Both the position numbers and the translations under genes were made by a program. Positions 63,505 through 64,000 of a stretch of 64,000 bases of DNA are shown in pieces. Positions within the stretch are counted from its first letter, which is position 1; every line of letters starts with the position of its first letter. The notes beneath the pieces were generated by a model that was not told the DNA's origin, did no database searches, and saw nothing but the letters and a program-made list of their open reading frames with translations. The DNA is from Corynebacterium confusum (GTDB lineage: Bacteria; Actinomycetota; Actinomycetes; Mycobacteriales; Mycobacteriaceae): the NCBI RefSeq assembly GCF_030408715.1, contig NZ_CP047202.1, forward strand, positions 186,001 to 250,000. The letters are read 5' to 3'.

Positions 63505-64000
63505 CTACTTCGGGAACCGCGGCAATTCCTGCTCGTTCAGCCATTGGTTCCAGAGGCCCTCCACGTCCGCGACAGAAACATCGGAAGCGCCCTCTTCTGC
63601 GTCCTTCACAGCCCCCACCAGAGCCTCCCAGAAGTCCCGCGCGACGACGTTTCCGTGCTGGTTATCGGCGAGGTAGGAGCGGACGAGGGGGAAGAAGGTG
63701 GCATCGCCAAGCAGGTGCCGCAGGGAGTGGATGAACAGGGCGCCGCGCTTGTAGACGCGGTCGTCGAACATGTCGCGGGTGCCGGGGTCGGCCAGCAGGA
63801 GGTCGTGGGGCTTGCGCGAGAGGACCAAGTAGTGGGAGTGGGCGGCATCGTGGGCCATGGCTTGGCCGGTGTGCTCGCTCCAGAGCCACTCGCAGTAGCA
63901 GGCGAAACCTTCGTTGAGCCAGATGTCCTGCCAGCGGCTAAGGCCCACCGCGTTGCCGAACCACTGGTGGGAAAGCTCGTGGAAGATGAGCCGCTCGAAG
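63505..64000 (-). CDS. M1-family metalloaminopeptidase, C-terminal part
   Basis: Only the last ~164 residues are in the window; the gene starts beyond 64000. It contains the zinc site HELSHQWFG and the third ligand in NEGFACYCE (H-E-x-x-H-x18-E). Only about 140 residues follow the glutamate, ending NEQELPRFPK, so this is the short single-domain actinobacterial type and lacks the large ERAP1-like C-terminal domain of PepN. It cleaves N-terminal residues from peptides. Confidence 0.88.
   Translation of the reverse strand, partial: FERLIFHELSHQWFGNAVGLSRWQDIWLNEGFACYCEWLWSEHTGQAMAHDAAHSHYLVLSRKPHDLLLADPGTRDMFDDRVYKRGALFIHSLRHLLGDATFFPLVRSYLADNQHGNVVARDFWEALVGAVKDAEEGASDVSVADVEGLWNQWLNEQELPRFPK

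Overview
The window is chromosomal DNA of a high-GC Corynebacterium. Gene content and order match the core backbone of the genus: dnaX-ybaB-recR, gatD-murT, leuA, lysC-asd, sigC-katA, ponA-whcA, glxR-nth, a tad pilus cluster, topA-cyaB-holB, a mycothiol-dependent formaldehyde dehydrogenase and dTDP-rhamnose genes. Proteins such as LeuA, LysC, RecR and GlxR read almost like the C. glutamicum proteins. Many genes have a TANNNT hexamer placed 7-8 nt before the start codon, the signature of leaderless mRNAs that are common in this group. No prophage, insertion sequence or CRISPR array was seen.

Layout. 1-5280: end of dnaX, ybaB, recR, the lipid II amidation pair gatD/murT on the minus strand, and a DnaQ-like protein without its catalytic acids. 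5281-12500: leuA behind a leader with a Leu-rich mini-peptide and a pseudoknot, a PIG-V-like membrane mannosyltransferase, a DMT transporter, then lysC (with internal beta-subunit start) and asd. 12501-21110: YkvI-like permease, ECF sigma factor next to catalase, a YhgE/Pip-like membrane protein, a candidate structured small RNA, a decayed TetR/membrane-protein pair, a CitMHS citrate transporter and tRNA-Pro. 21111-28560: metallophosphoesterase, YqeY, class A PBP, WhcA, DUF4177/RidA/MBL cluster, GlxR and a 31-residue membrane mini-protein.

28560-35300: nth, TlpA-like protein, CoA-type NUDIX, MarP protease, EphE-like hydrolase and a holin-like protein, which is the arrangement known from mycobacteria; then a degenerate Fic-like protein and a HAD phosphatase. 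35300-40175: two DnaA boxes, then ssd-tadA-tadB-tadC, an Flp-type pilin and two TadE-like pseudopilins with start/stop overlaps. 40176-51515: DUF1998 helicase, cspA, DedA, topA, DUF418 protein, adenylate cyclase CyaB, holB and tRNA-Thr. 51516-64000: acyl-CoA synthetase, secreted SGNH hydrolase, MscR-type dehydrogenase with an MBL hydrolase, a ccdA-miniprotein-dsbA operon for periplasmic disulfide chemistry, rmlB-rmlCD-rmlA, a DUF222/HNH protein and the 3' part of an M1 aminopeptidase.

Themes: cell envelope assembly (MurT/GatD, PBP, rhamnose, mannosyltransferase), cAMP signalling (CyaB makes the ligand of GlxR), redox and oxidative stress (katA, whcA, sigC, MscR, DsbA/CcdA), aspartate-family amino acids and surface pili. 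The least explained items are the small RNA at 18881-18988, two membrane mini-proteins, the inactive-looking exonuclease homologue, the paired DnaA boxes and the structured cspA leader.
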